NCBI GenBank assembly: GCA_963682055.1
Contig: OY821748.1
Location: forward strand, 5,118,343 to 5,182,342
From: Primula veris
Lineage: Eukaryota > Streptophyta > Magnoliopsida > Ericales > Primulaceae
DNA: 64,000 nt
Reading direction: 5' to 3'
The notes under the pieces are model-generated. The model searched no databases. It was not told the DNA's origin and saw only the letters and a program-made list of their open reading frames with translations. Of the stretch, positions 26,696 to 38,809 are shown one piece after another (within the stretch, counting starts at the first letter, position 1; every line of letters starts with the position of its first letter). Position numbers and translations under genes: made by a program.

Positions 26696-27712
26696 CTACT
26701 TTGGACGAGTTGTAAACGCTTGAAACACGACACTTCCAACACTAGGGAATTCTTCCACTGCACAACTGCGAATTTTCAACCCTGATGGCTTCATTGCGTT
26801 ACTGACGCGTGTCCAGACAGCTGGACACGCGCCAGTAGTCGACACTGACATTTTCCCTGGCCGAAAAACTTGCGCCACCTTCTTCAACATGTCAACAAGG
26901 TCATTGTGATTGTCGTTGACAGACCCCACACACTCAAAACTCGCGTAGCTATACCCTTCTTCCGGTGTGACATGAATAGTTGAGTATCTATCACCATCAA
27001 CACCATTCATCGAATAACCACACGGATCAAATCCAAACTCACAAATTAGCGCGTTAGGATTTATGTCTCCTATACGAGTCGCCTTTGTCATAACTTTCCC
27101 AGACACGTTTCCGGCATTACCTTGCCCTAGAAAGAACTTTTTAGCTAGTGTCGTGTCCAGTTCAGTCATGCACACTTCAATGGTGTATGTCTCGCTAGTC
27201 ACGTCTTCGGCCATACCAGCCTCATCACTAGCTGTGAAAACGTGCCACGAATAAGAAGAAACCCTAGAAGGCATGACTACGGCTTTCCTATAACAAAGAT
27301 GACTTGGCAAGTTCACCTCGAGACACTTAACCTCCTCCTCGAAACTAGTGTAGGGGTAGGGTTGGGCATTAGGGAAGATATAGCTACCCCGGGTGTACCG
27401 ACACCCGGATAACGTGAGGCCAAGATCAGCCGCATGGTCGACTAAAGGACGGATGGATTTCAACAGTTGGATGGTGCCACAAGTTTTGATAATTATTTTT
27501 TGGGGGTACACAAATAGGCTAGACTCTGAAAGGACATACGAGTCGAAGTGCTTATTGGCGAGTGCAGCAATCACGGTGCACTGCACTGCACTAAGTATTT
27601 CTTCTAAGGCGTCAAAGTCTAGTTGCCTTAGTCCAAGTCCAGTGACTGGATCATCGCCGGAAAACTGGAGCTCTAGGCGTTTTTCAAAGCCTTCAAAACC
27701 CGAAATAGCCAT
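26696..27712 (-). CDS. SAMDC: S-adenosylmethionine decarboxylase proenzyme
   Basis: One intronless frame of 338 residues. The enzyme decarboxylates S-adenosylmethionine to supply aminopropyl groups for spermidine and spermine. The self-cleavage site is LSESSLFV with the cut between Glu63 and Ser64; Ser64 would become the pyruvoyl cofactor. Cys78 in KTCGT lies 14 residues later, as Cys82 follows Ser68 in the human enzyme. Glu7 and Glu10 (FEGFEKRLE) match the N-terminal acidic pair. SMNG followed by TIHVTPEEGYSYASFE carries the conserved Ser and His of the processing centre and the plant PEST-like segment. The C-terminus is short compared with the roughly 360-residue major plant isoforms and nearer the short SAMDC4/BUD2 type. 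A TATA box 63 bases upstream leaves no room for the usual regulatory uORF unless there is a leader intron. Confidence 0.97.
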   Translation of the reverse strand: MAISGFEGFEKRLELQFSGDDPVTGLGLRQLDFDALEEILSAVQCTVIAALANKHFDSYVLSESSLFVYPQKIIIKTCGTIQLLKSIRPLVDHAADLGLTLSGCRYTRGSYIFPNAQPYPYTSFEEEVKCLEVNLPSHLCYRKAVVMPSRVSSYSWHVFTASDEAGMAEDVTSETYTIEVCMTELDTTLAKKFFLGQGNAGNVSGKVMTKATRIGDINPNALICEFGFDPCGYSMNGVDGDRYSTIHVTPEEGYSYASFECVGSVNDNHNDLVDMLKKVAQVFRPGKMSVSTTGACPAVWTRVSNAMKPSGLKIRSCAVEEFPSVGSVVFQAFTTRPK

Positions 27713-27774
27713 TATAGTGAAAATGTGGATTAGGGGTTATTCTTGGAATGGTATTCTTATTGTAAGTAATGAAT

Positions 27775-27783
27775 CTATTTATA
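27775..27783 (-). promoter_or_regulatory. TATA box of SAMDC
   Basis: On the minus strand the sequence reads TATTATAAATAG (TATAAATAG at these positions), ending 63 bases before the ATG. A start site about 30 bases downstream gives a leader of only about 30-35 bases. Confidence 0.7.
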
Positions 27784-27790
27784 ATATACC

Positions 27791-29294
27791 ACACAAGGAG
27801 TGATGAACTACAGAAGTAGGGGACTGCATGTATATATATGGCCGGGGAGGGCTAGGGTGGTATATATAAATAGATATAATACATATAGATAGATAGATAG
27901 ATAAATTAGAGGGGCATGCGGGTGAGGCAACCAAGAATAATGATAGCAGGCATCATCAAAGAGGACATGATATATGGTTCCATTTTGTGTTTGTAAAATG
28001 TGTATCAAAGGGACATATAACATCAAACGTAATTTAAGACCATGCGCACTCTACTATATTCCTTGTCAATTTTCTATCCAAGTCCGGAAATGTTTTTAAA
28101 AATATTTTTTTAGTTGACATTATTTATTTTTTGGTGCCTGTGCGCTATGGTACTATACATGACATTGTTTATTTACATTTTCTTACTATTAAGTACTATT
28201 TGTACGTCATGATCAATGAGAATACAAGTATAGTAACAAACTTATAGGGAGGAGTATACAGCGGTGAAGTCAAAAATTTAATAACTAACCGTGTGATTTT
28301 TCTTACTTTGACATGTAAAAATCTAAGGAATCTATTGTTTCAGTGGTATGTTTAGTTGTAGTGCTTCCATCACACAGAGTTAACCAGTATATATACTGTA
28401 GTATTTAACTATTACTTTTATGTTTGAATACTGGAATATTACTAATTTACTGTGGATTTCTCATAACTAAAAGAAAAACAGGATAGAATGATAAATGAGC
28501 TAGTCATAAAAACATTCAGAGAAAGAGATTGTTTTGGCTGCAATTTGTAAGGTCAAATTCTTTTAAGTTTAAGAATTAAGATGCATACTATTCATAAGAT
28601 TATCTACTTTTGATTGAAGCTGTTGTGCATTTGGCTGTAGAAGTGTTAAAAACTAGTTTTTCCCGTTTCTTAAACTAATGAAGTACTCACATCAATGTTT
28701 TAGAACATTTAAGAAATTAATGAACTTCGTGGGGCTTTTTTCAAAGAGTTGAAGACTGTTGGAAATGAATTACCTAGCAAAGTTTATGGAATTTACGGTA
28801 CGGATAAAAATGGTTTAATGAATTTTAGAAGAAGGTGAGAAATGGTTTCTTCTGTGAATTTCGGATGTAAGTTTGGGTTCTTTTGTGAAATTTGCTTGTA
28901 CGGTCCCTTTTATTAATAAAATTGTCGGTTTTAATAAAAGAAAAATGTTTTAGAACATTATAATAAAGCATCTTTGGAGCATTTTCAGGACATTTTCACA
29001 AGAGCTTCACGCAACACGCTCAAGTATAGACTACGACGCTAAAAGGCATAAGCTTTACTAAAAGTTACGAAAATACATATATATGTTCAATAACTATCAA
29101 GTACATGAAGATATAATTAATTAGGGTCCAAAATATTATGAATAAAAATTATTCCCATAGTTGAATTGCGGATTTTATGTAAAATTATAAATCACGTTTG
29201 GACATTTGGTTTTGTTTATCAAGATTCATTTTTTTGGGTACATATATAATGTAGAAGTTTTGTCGACATCATGGTCATAGAAAAATGGTTCACT
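27791..29294. other. Intergenic, upstream of SAMDC
   Basis: Contains the SAMDC upstream region, a short (TAGA)n run near 27887-27903 and AT-rich sequence. No exon recognised. A 72-codon minus frame at 27808-28026 does not resemble the conserved SAMDC uORF. Confidence 0.55.
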
Positions 29295-29480
29295 AAAGTT
29301 GTTTTTGTGTTTGTACCACATTAAGGTTTTTTTTTTCTTAATTAAAGTTTTAATTTTTTGAGTTTTGATGCGTGTTTTTTAAGCATTAAAGTTGTTTTTG
29401 TGTTTGTACCACATTAAGGTTTTTTTTTTCTTAATTAAAGTTTTAATTTTTTGAGTTTTGATACGTGTTTTTTAAGCATT
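29295..29480. repeat. 93-bp tandem duplication
   Basis: Two adjacent copies, 29295-29387 and 29388-29480, both run from AAAGTTGTTTTTGTGTTTGT to TTTTTTAAGCATT and differ at about one base (GATGCG versus GATACG). The event is recent. Confidence 0.95.
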
Positions 29481-30011
29481 GATGCATAGCTTTTCGAGAT
29501 TTAGGGTAATATAGTACATATATTTTATAATCTTTAAGTAAAAGCAAGTCTGGTCACGAGTAATTAAGGTGGACATTCTAATTAATACAGTGACTCATAA
29601 TTCATAAACATCAAATTGTTTGATCCAGCATCTTAACATTATGAAAAATAATTCTATTTTTTGAAAAGACCACCCCATGTCCATCAGATGGCAACTTAAA
29701 AATGTCGAAAAAAAGGCATTAACGTAAACAAGAACTTTAGGAGCATGAAAACAAATTCTAAATCATCCTACGTGGTGGCAAGAAACGTGGAGGCAAGTTC
29801 ACGTTTCATTTGAAGATCAATGTTAAATAATAGAGTTTCATTATTTAAAAAGGAGGACCACGTCATAATCAATTGCACAAGTTTCTTTTCCAGCTACTTA
29901 TCATGTAAAAATCCCGAAATCCTGTCCCCGATCCAAAAACTTTGGATTTTATCCCGACCCGACAAACTCCATGTACTTATTATAAGGGTTCAAATTTTAT
30001 ATTGTCTAAAT

Positions 30012-30961
30012 TAGGACCGAGAAAAAATTCTGAAATTCCGACCCGAAACTTTGGATTTTTGATCCGACCTGACAAATTTCGGGATCGGATGCCAATTTTG
30101 ATTTTGTCGGATTGAACATTGTAGCCGTGACATGTAATTTAACCATCCTAGCATATGAGATATAACCATTTTTGTTTCATATATTAGTTATATTTAGATA
30201 AGTATAATATATATTTGTATTTTTGAATATATGAGACTATTAAAATAAAAAAATATATACTTAAATTAAAAAATTAAATTATTATTTCAAAAAAGATAAA
30301 TGATTATTATTTTCTGATTATAAAAATTATAATGATAATGTATATAATAATCGTTGTTTGTGTGAATAAAACTAAATAGTAAAAGAATCTGATAAAAAAT
30401 GTATCAGTTTTTTTATCAACTCAATTATTTGTACTTTTACACTATTTTTTCTATTACATTTTTTTTTGTATTTATTAGGTGTGTTATTTTTAAACTAGTA
30501 TTATGGTTCATGTTAATAACATGTTTAAACAAGCATAAACAATTACTGTCTTCGATTCCAATTAATTGTCATATACGAAATCGTGCAATTTTGACCAGCT
30601 TATAACATGTATCAAAATTGTCGAAATAAAAAATTTCAAAACTAAATCATATAATTTACTGTTTGAACTATATGATTAACTTTTGAAAATTTTCATTCCG
30701 ACAATTTTGATACAAGTTATTGGCCGGTCAAAATTGCACGTAGTTTTGTAGTGGAAAATTAATTGGAAACGGAGGGAGTATTATTTTTCAAATGAAAATT
30801 GTTAATAAAAATGAACTTGTCGTGAAATAAAAAAAGATGTCGAAAGATTCGGGATAAACCTATCCCGACCTTACGAGATCCTGAAGATTCGGGTCGGGAT
30901 AATCGAGTCGAGATACAGATTGATTGTCTATAGATCAGATCCCGACCCTAAACTACCACTG
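30012..30961. mobile_element. Nested insertion flanked by 8-bp direct repeat GTCTAAAT
   Basis: GTCTAAAT occurs at 30004-30011 and 30962-30969, just where the left arm of the larger element is interrupted. An 8-bp duplication is the hAT-superfamily signature. The two ends share CCCGACC- and TCGGG-rich sequence in inverted orientation (30020-30120 and 30840-30960). It contains no long frame and carries a Stowaway element inside. Confidence 0.6.
30546..30778. mobile_element. Stowaway-like MITE
   Basis: A 233-bp element is flanked by TA on each side (30544-30545 and 30779-30780). It ends in GGAGGGAG, i.e. CTCCCTCCGTTTCCAATTAA when read inward, the plant Stowaway terminus, and its other end reads CTGTCTTCGATTCCAATTAA. 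The arms are complementary over most of the length (for example GCAATTTTGACC against GGTCAAAATTGC). Confidence 0.85.
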
Positions 30962-31059
30962 GTCTAAATCATACGGTTAATGTGCTGTTGCATATGCCGT
31001 AACCATAGAATAACCCGTGTGCTCATAAATTTGATAGTTAACTAGTATCCTGGTCAGTA

Positions 31060-31655
31060 GTTAGAGCGTTGGTATTGTCATTTTCAAATTAAGTAGATTT
31101 TACTAATCACACGTTTTACCGGTTAAAAGCACAAATTACACACAACTCATATAATTCATAAACTAATAAAATACATATTTATCCCTTCAAATATACATAA
31201 AATTTTATAATTTGATAAATCAAAATATAAATATTCAATATAATAAAAACTCAATCTACTAAAAACTAAAATAAAAATATAATATAACCATAGTTGAGTC
31301 TATCATAAATTTAAATATTAATTAAAAAAAATTTGTTAAATCTAAAAACTCAACCCACTAAAAAGTCAAATAAAAATATACTAAAACCCTAGTTGAGGTT
31401 AGTCTAAATTTAAATACTAATTAAAAATAAAAAAATTGTTAAATCTAAATACTCAACCCAGTAAAACCCAAATAAGAATATAATAGAACATTAGTTGAGC
31501 CTACCCTAAATTTAAATATTAATTAAAAATAAAAAAAATATTAAATCTATTATTAATAACAATCAAAATTCTTGACGAGGTGGATATGTCATGTAATGTA
31601 ACACATTAGCGGATTGATTTTTTTTATAGAAAAAATGGATGAGCAAAAATATTTT
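31060..31655. mobile_element. Second nested insertion with about 100-bp internal repeats
   Basis: This segment interrupts the left arm of the large element; the right arm reads straight through the site. The left junction reads TAGTT|AGAGCGTTGG and the right junction ends ACTAA|TAGTT. The interior (about 31220-31560) has three to four diverged copies of a unit with AACTCAACCCA(C/G)TAAAA, TAGTTGAG and TAAATTTAAATA(T/C)TAATT. The GAGCGTTGG start resembles hAT-type MITEs, but the class is not proven. Confidence 0.55.
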
Positions 31656-32951
31656 ACTAATAGTTAACCATACTAGGATCTCTCTCATATTTATTTCTTG
31701 CCTCTTCCAATTCCACTAATTAACCTTTCTCCCTAATTATTTATCATTGTGACATTTCCTACTCAAAATCTCCTATTACTTACTACATGTACTGGGTATA
31801 TTATTAGTTTTATATTGAAAGTTATTCCTATTGATATTTTCATAAATGATTGAAAATATTCATAAATCAGAATCAAAAGATGATAATAAAGTAATTTGTT
31901 TGACAACAATTTATTCTTTTTTTATGAAATTAATTTTTGTAACATTGAAATAATTTAATTAAAATAATATCATGATTTATATCGAACTCATTTACAAAAG
32001 AAAGTTATAAATTTTAAAAAAATTTGCTTTGTTTATTCAAAAATTAAAATGACATCCCATAATTAATGATTTATTGAAAGTATTTATTTCGAAGTGTGAG
32101 CCTACCCCGGCCCTAAGGAGATGTCAATTGTCCACACACCCTCCAGGACAATTAAATATAGTAAAAAAAGATTCTACGTATTTCTTTTTCTTTTTTTCTT
32201 TTTAAGACAAAAATCATGTTTTTTGAAATATACAACTCACTCATTTATTTTTTTGGGCCGGCTATGTCTGTAATGGAAAGGAATAAATTGTTTCTTATAG
32301 TTTTGAATCTTTTGATTTGTGTTATTGAAATTGAAATACACTATTAGACGGAATGTAGTGTTTTTTTTCTTTTTAATAAAAGATTTTGAGTATGAAATGT
32401 AACAATGACAAATACTCAGGGAGAAAGATTAATTAGTGAATTGGAAGAGGCAAGAAATAAATATGAGAGATAAAGAGTACTAGTATGGTTAACTCTATTA
32501 ACCAGCATATTAGTTAACTATCAAATTAATAAGCACACGTGTTATTCTATGATTAGGGCACATGTAACAACACATTAACCGTATGGTTTAGACAGTATAA
32601 AATTTGAACCCTTATTAAAAGCTTTAATTGAAGAAAAAACAAGTGTTCAATGGGGGACATCATGGTAATTTAGCAAGTGGACCGGTGTGTATTCATTTAA
32701 TTAAGACGTGCCCCTTAAACCATCAATTGTTTTCCTTCAAAAACATAGGCGTGAGAAGCTAAATTATGGAAATTTCTGTCTATTTAGGGGAGGGTCCGTC
32801 ACCATTCTTTTGCTTCATGTATGTCCTATTCCTTCATTTTATTTTATGGTGATGTCTTTACAAAAAATACAAAATGAAAAGCATGTGAAACCAGAAGTAG
32901 AAAAAGTAAGTGATTGTGCCAAACATATAAACAAATATATTTAAAGAGTAA

Positions 32952-33772
32952 GTCAAGGCCTTTTCTTTTCATCAAAAATGTGACTCTAGCATGATGGCAG
33001 AGCTCTTGGCTCTATATAATGGCTTGATCATGTGTTATGGTATGGATTTATTTGACATTATAGTAGAATCAGATTCTAAAACCATTGTAAACTGGTGGAA
33101 CAAAGGTATTAAACCAGGCTTAAAATTCCAAGGAATTTGGGAAGATATTAGCATGCTTCTAGGCTTAATTTGCAATGACTTTTATCATGTGTACAGAGAG
33201 CAAAATCAAACAGCAGATGGCCTTGCAAAGATGGGAGCAAATGGAGCTGAGATAATCATGGACAACCCTGACCATTTGCCTAAAAAACTCCTTGCTGTTT
33301 ACAGATTAGATCAAAATGGCACCCCCTCTTTTAGGAATTAAACACTTATAGACTGTAATTAGAATGAGTGATTTTCACTCTTGTAATGTGCTTTTCTTGC
33401 TAAACTGCTTTTAAGGATATTGCTAAAATGAGCTGTTTCTAAATCTTAGTAGCTGAGACTTTGTGTTTAAAAAAATTACTCACCTTAGATCACATCTGAC
33501 TTGTTCTGTGGGAGTAATAAGGTTAGGGGGTATAAGGAGAATGAAGAGTTTTTTGAACTCATTTCTTGGCTATTAGGCTTTATGATAATAGGTTATGTTA
33601 GCTTTTTCCTAAGAAAGCAGCATTAAGGCCCTATTATTTCAAGCTTTGTTTTTTTGCTATGATTGATATTATAGTTTGTTGTTATTCTTAAGGACCACTA
33701 TGGGAGTCTATCCCATAAAAGACTTTGTTGTTTGGAAATAATAATAGAGCCGTTATTAAAAAAAAAAAAAAA
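32952..33772 (+). mobile_element. 5'-truncated LINE end: RNase H domain, 3' UTR and poly(A)
   Basis: An open stretch 32952-33341 (after an in-frame stop at 32949) encodes about 129 residues of a plant RVT_3-type RNase H. It has the catalytic Glu in AELLAL, an Asp in VESDSK, and REQNQTADGLAKMG, the plant signature for the last Asp. The first catalytic Asp and all upstream reverse transcriptase sequence are missing. About 415 bases of non-coding tail follow, ending in a run of 16 A at 33757-33772. The organisation fits a 5'-truncated non-LTR retrotransposon copy. No clear target-site duplication was found. Confidence 0.85.
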
Positions 33773-34239
33773 AGTAAATAAATGACACGCTTTCTTGGCT
33801 ATAATAAAATTTATTATTTATATAGCATTAACCCAGCTAGTTGTAGTTGAATATAACGTAACCTTATTATTTTACCTATAAGAGTCAAAAGGAGAAGAAA
33901 TTTTACGAAAATAAAAGATGAAAGTATTTCTAGACGTCAATCGCGTTCAGCTCTATATATGTAAGTTTTTTAATGTGTGGGTACTTGATATATATTAGTC
34001 GTGCATCAATCTAATTTAAATCGACCCATATTATTTGAGAGTGATGAAACCTAGAGTTTAAGATATGCTTATTTAACTTCATATTTTGTTAAATCGTAAA
34101 AAAAATGGTTCTTGAATTAATAAATGTCTGTTTTGTTTAAAAAAATACGAATAGTGTAAATCATCTATTTTTTCAATGCGAGTTTTCTAGAAGACTGTGA
34201 ACTATCGGTTGTTCAAAAGCTGAATTTATGGGCTCGTGT

Positions 34240-34640
34240 GTGACTTGAAACGAGTGGGTTAATTGATCAAGTGAAGTTTTGAAAGGAAAATCGGTATCCG
34301 TCACTCTAGTAAAGTGTTTACTCGCATGAACGGTATATAGTTTGTGGCGGGAACGCAATGCTAGAATTAACGAAGGAATGAAGTATAGTCCCGGACAAGT
34401 TTTTAGAATCATTGAGTTTTATGTTATTAATAGCATGAACAAGTTAAGTAATGTTACTAACAATCGTAGAAATAAGTTTATTAGTAGACATTGGAAGCTT
34501 AGCCCGAACTTTGTTGGTGATTAAGCTTCATAATCTATCATGTAATGTAATTTATTGTAATTGTTTGTTCGGAGATTGTACATATTTATTTATCAATATA
34601 CGGTTCGTTTAATCTTTAAAATAAAAATAAAATAAAAAAC
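34240..34640 (+). mobile_element. Degenerate LINE reverse-transcriptase tail
   Basis: A frame with stops near 34260 and 34330 reads KGKS...LVKCLLA, then SLWRERNARINEG and a 60-codon open end to 34524. The WRERNARI motif and the KG(K)S..T.. segment before it are typical of the C-terminal zinc-binding (zf-RVT) part of plant LINE ORF2. An A-rich tail (TAAAATAAAAATAAAATAAA) ends near 34640. It is clearly decayed. Confidence 0.7.
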
Positions 34641-35942
34641 TTCTTATTTTGTTGTTGATAATAATTAATGCTTATTTCCTTCCAGTGAAATAACTTTATA
34701 GCGCAAAATTTAATCACAATTTTTTTCCTTAATAGTTTTACTATGAGTTTACCAGCCCATAAATAGCACGCTTGGATATACCCTTCTAAAATAGTAAGAA
34801 ACACTGGATCATTACTTAGCTAGATTTAGGGGGTAGTAATGTTATCTGGCTAGCTTGTACTTATGCCCACAAAACTTCCCCTTAGCTTTCAAGACTGGAC
34901 AAAATGATCAGTAACTTTGTTACAGCTCTTATGGGTAATGATGTGAAAATGCGAGTTAGGATTCGTAATCATATTTTTTGCAGTTTTAAGAAGTACGCTT
35001 TATAAATAATATTCTGATGTTTTTGGTTTGCTGGCATATGATGCATATATATAAATATATCCTCTTACCATGCATTATGAGTATATTTCTCATTTGTTGC
35101 GCCTTGTCACGCGTATCCACCAAACTCAAATGCCACCACATCTCAAAGCACACATACCTATCAACAGATATTCAACCACACATTTTTTTAATTAAAATTT
35201 TAGAAAACCAAACGTAAGTGTTGAATTAGGAATAGTATTAGTACGTATAAGAGGTCTGTTTTCAACCCAATCACTATACCAAAATCCAACTAACAATACA
35301 GTTCCATAAATAAATAAAACTCAAATGTCTTTGAGATAAGAAACAGCAAAATTGTGAAGATATACCAACAAGCTGACAAGCTGTGCTGGTGTAGAAAAAC
35401 CCTAATTAAAGCTTTAGAAATCATGCTCACACATAAATCTTCAGTTAATACTATTTGCAACTTGCAAGAGTGCCGAAATGATAAAAGTAAACCTCACAGA
35501 CACAAGAAGTGTAAAAAATTAATCGATCAATTTTTTTTTGATAAATTAGTCATGGTACTTGAATGGAGAATGCTACAATGTGCCATATAGCAAGTAATGT
35601 TGATTAAATATTATAAAACATTTGTGACTTGCCATGTGTTATCATCATAAATGTTCTCATGTTTAAGAGTCAAATATTAGAAAGTCCTATTTAAATTAGG
35701 GTTCTGATACTATAATTACTTGCAGTAATTTTATTTAATAGGTAGAATCAATTTTAAAAATTCAAATTACCAAAAATTAATGAATAGAATTCATCACTAA
35801 TTAACTAAACTTAAGTATATCTCTATGACGCAAAGAAATGGTCAACTTGCAGCTTTATTCAAAGAGGATGCCATATGTTGCAAAGTCCGAAAACAAAATC
35901 GTGACAAATCTTTCGTTTGACCTCAAAAATTGTAGTTAATAA

Positions 35943-36168
35943 CTCGTCCCGTCTCACATTTTAAGTCTTATATGAAACCACATGCAAATTTGATCGACAA
36001 ATATTCAAATTATCGAAATAATTTTTTTAAAAATTCTATCATATTGTTTAACATTTGAATTATGCATAAAAAATTTGAATTTTTTTGTTTCGGCAATTTA
36101 ATTATATGTTCAAAACCTGTTAAATTTGTACGTGATTTCATACATGACTTATAAAGTGGGACGAATAA
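35943..36168. mobile_element. Stowaway-like MITE
   Basis: The left end CTCGTCCCGTCTCACATTTT and right end AAAGTGGGACGAATAAG are imperfect inverted copies. Interior arms also pair (TTAAGTCTTATATGAAA against TTTCATACATGACTTA). The GTCCCGTCTCACA core is a common Stowaway terminus. Flanking TA is not intact. Confidence 0.7.
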
Positions 36169-37734
36169 GGTATGTACAAAGGAAACAAATAAATTTTGAA
36201 TTTGTCCCTCTCATTACTCATTCCTTGGCATATCTAGCGTGCCAACATGTCAACATAACATGTCGACCAAAACATCATTTCTTTAGTTTCTCTTTAGTTT
36301 TGTTATATACTATTGTGTTTCACACATGTACTTTATTTCATTTGGACCTTTTTTTCAGTAAAACACAATCGACATCTTTACTATGTGGCATCATAGAATT
36401 TTTTTCTAGGTGCTTTAATTCTACATCGTGTGACGAACCCAACTAAACTCAAATGGTTTATGATGCAATGTTCGAGGTCATCTGTTCTAATCGGATGGTT
36501 CAAAATAGCTATTATTTATGTATTTTTAATCGTCATCTGATCAACACACATATATATATAACATATTATCCATGTCTTCAAGAATGGATGTGTATTAGTA
36601 AAAATAATGGCAACCATTATATCATGCCTTATGATTGGCATATATAGGTTCGATGTTTCTAAGCAAGGACCATTGCCATGACCCACCTAACTAGCTACAT
36701 ATCATCCAATATGTGCCCTAACATGAAGGCAAAAGTGGTCCAACCATAATCTAAATTCCACTTAATGTTTTGACACAAAGGTCCCTTTTGTGGCCAATTT
36801 GGTGACATTTGAATTATTTGGATTTATTGCTAAGTGACCTTAGCCGCCATATATTGGTTGCTCAATTGCATGCGTATAATTGTCACATGTGACATTTCAA
36901 TGCAAATTTGTACATTAAGGGCATTATTTGAGTGCAACTGTACCATGCGCACACTAAAATGTGCCATGGGTGAAGCCCCACCACCTTCAGTTGAGCTTTG
37001 CTAAATGGCTTTATTAGTGTGCCTAATATTTTTCAATGTCAAAGGTGAGTCTTATGTAGAAATTTACTAATTGCTATGTAAATGTAGAAAATGAAAAACT
37101 AAATTCAGATTTCTAGCTTTTCCAGATCAAACCCTTTTATTTAAGAATATTTAAGAATGTGAGTTTTTGGAAATTAGGCATGTTCTAATCCATATTGATA
37201 TCGTAATCAATGATTCTCCCTTTAAATGAACTTATACGATCGAGCAATATTACACTCTCAAATCTCCACTGTATGAATAAGAATCGGTCTAAGATACCTA
37301 CATGTTAACTTAACAGGATCTTAAATTATTCAAGAAACCTCTGAAATTATGTATTAGGATTACATCAAACCCTCTCAATAAGTTCTTGCACTCGGGTTGT
37401 TCGTCTACCATATATTAGCTATCTTTAACAAATACAAAAAAATAATTGGCACCTTTAATACTGTGGTGTAACGAATAATTCTATTCAAGGGGAAGCTAAG
37501 GAAAATGAGTGATAATATGGACAAACACATTCTTGTAGAAACTCACCAATGATCATTTATTTACATTGAGCTATATTATCTTCCTATAAACAATTTGTAA
37601 AATTCATGATCAATGATTGTTAGAAGGTGGGCAAGCTAGTTCATGAAACGAAAGAAACAAGACATGCCTAATAGTTTTGAATGTGTTCTATGAATGGGAA
37701 AAAATATATTTAATGTATTGTATTATCTTTTTTG

Positions 37735-38604
37735 ACGATTTAGATACCACACTGTCAAAGTTAACAATTGACGTACTGAATTATCATAATACTCACAATT
37801 CAGATACTGCCGTTAATTTAATTGGATAAAAGTTCATTTCATTTTTGGTCATATTCTATGTAACTTGTATAAATTTAACCATGTGTTTTCGAAACATTAT
37901 AATTTACAATCTTTCTACTAAAACACATACGTATACATACTTAATAAGTATCTCGGTTTAAAAAAAACATATTATTTGACTTGATTTTTTTTCTAAAATA
38001 AAAAATATATAATTTTTTTTACACTTTCTCTAAAACGAAACTAAAGTATTCATGAAAAAAATTATATTTGTTATGAAAAAAAGTATTCATGAAACGAAAC
38101 TAAAGTTTTAGATTTATGACATTCGAGCAAACATTATTTGAGACCACATTACTATTTGCATACTTTCATGAAAAAAGGCAAGAAAAATGTTGTTTTTTTT
38201 CAAAAAAGTATTATTTTTTGTAAATAGAATATATTTGTCAAGTATTTATAATTTATTATTATACACAAATATTATCTAGAATTTATATTATTTACAATAA
38301 TATGTATACATGCATTATATTATATATATATATATACATACATTAATATAACATATATATATATATATATATATGTATTATATATATATATATATATATA
38401 TGATATAATTATATATTTTTGAATTATACAACGAGATATTTAAGAAAATTAAATGTTAGATTTATACAAGTTACAAAGAATATGACCAAAATGAAAACTG
38501 GAACTAAGTTCCATCAAACTAAATTAACGACAGTATCTGATTGTAAACATTATGATAGTTCAGTACGTCAATTGTTAAGTTTAACAGTGTTATATCTAAA
38601 TCGT
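37735..38604. mobile_element. Long-TIR non-autonomous element (about 145-bp arms)
   Basis: The left arm, about 37735-37885, and the right arm, about 38450-38604, are reverse complements with few differences. Both read ACGATTTAGATA at the outer end, then AACAATTGACGTACTGAA, TATCATAAT, CAGATACTG(C/T)CGTTAATTTA and TTTGGTCATATTCT, ending in AACTTGTATAAAT. The middle is AT-rich non-coding sequence with a (TA)n tract at about 38318-38402. A Mutator-like or foldback class is plausible. The flanks show no convincing target-site duplication. Confidence 0.85.
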
Positions 38605-38809
38605 TAACAACAAAATCAGTCATTTTTTTAACAAAAGAAGAAACTATTGCTCAGTTCACTCACTGAGTGCGCCCCCATAAACAAGGACACATCTCCTCGA
38701 GCCCTGCCCAATTAACTCACAACAATCTTCATTAACATTCACACTCCACATCATTCCTACTCGTGCTATGTAGTGAGATAGATGTATAATCTCTCTTCAT
38801 GCTTTCAAC

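Larger units (their letters stand above)
29983..32625. mobile_element. Large long-TIR (foldback or Mutator-like) element with nested insertions
   Basis: The right arm, about 32360-32620, is the reverse complement of a left arm that is broken into three pieces: about 29985-30011, 30962-31060 and 31655-31790. Shared arm phrases include AGGGTTCAAATTTTATA, CATACGGTTAATGTG, ATAGAATAACACGTGTGC, TTTGATAGTTAACTA, ATATTTATTTCTTGCCTCTT and TTTCTCCCT. Removing the two insertions makes the arms continuous over more than 250 bases. The inner spacer (31790-32360) has no recognisable transposase, so the element is non-autonomous. I could not define a target-site duplication at its outer ends. Confidence 0.75.

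Noticed and set aside
27063..27803. Plus-strand frames of 63 and 136 codons over SAMDC
   Set aside because: They are antisense shadows of the SAMDC coding region.
27808..28026. Possible SAMDC uORF upstream of the decarboxylase
   Set aside because: The 72-codon frame shows none of the conserved small-uORF features and lies upstream of the TATA box.
34173..34412. 79-codon minus-strand frame as a gene
   Set aside because: It is the antisense of the degenerate LINE tail.
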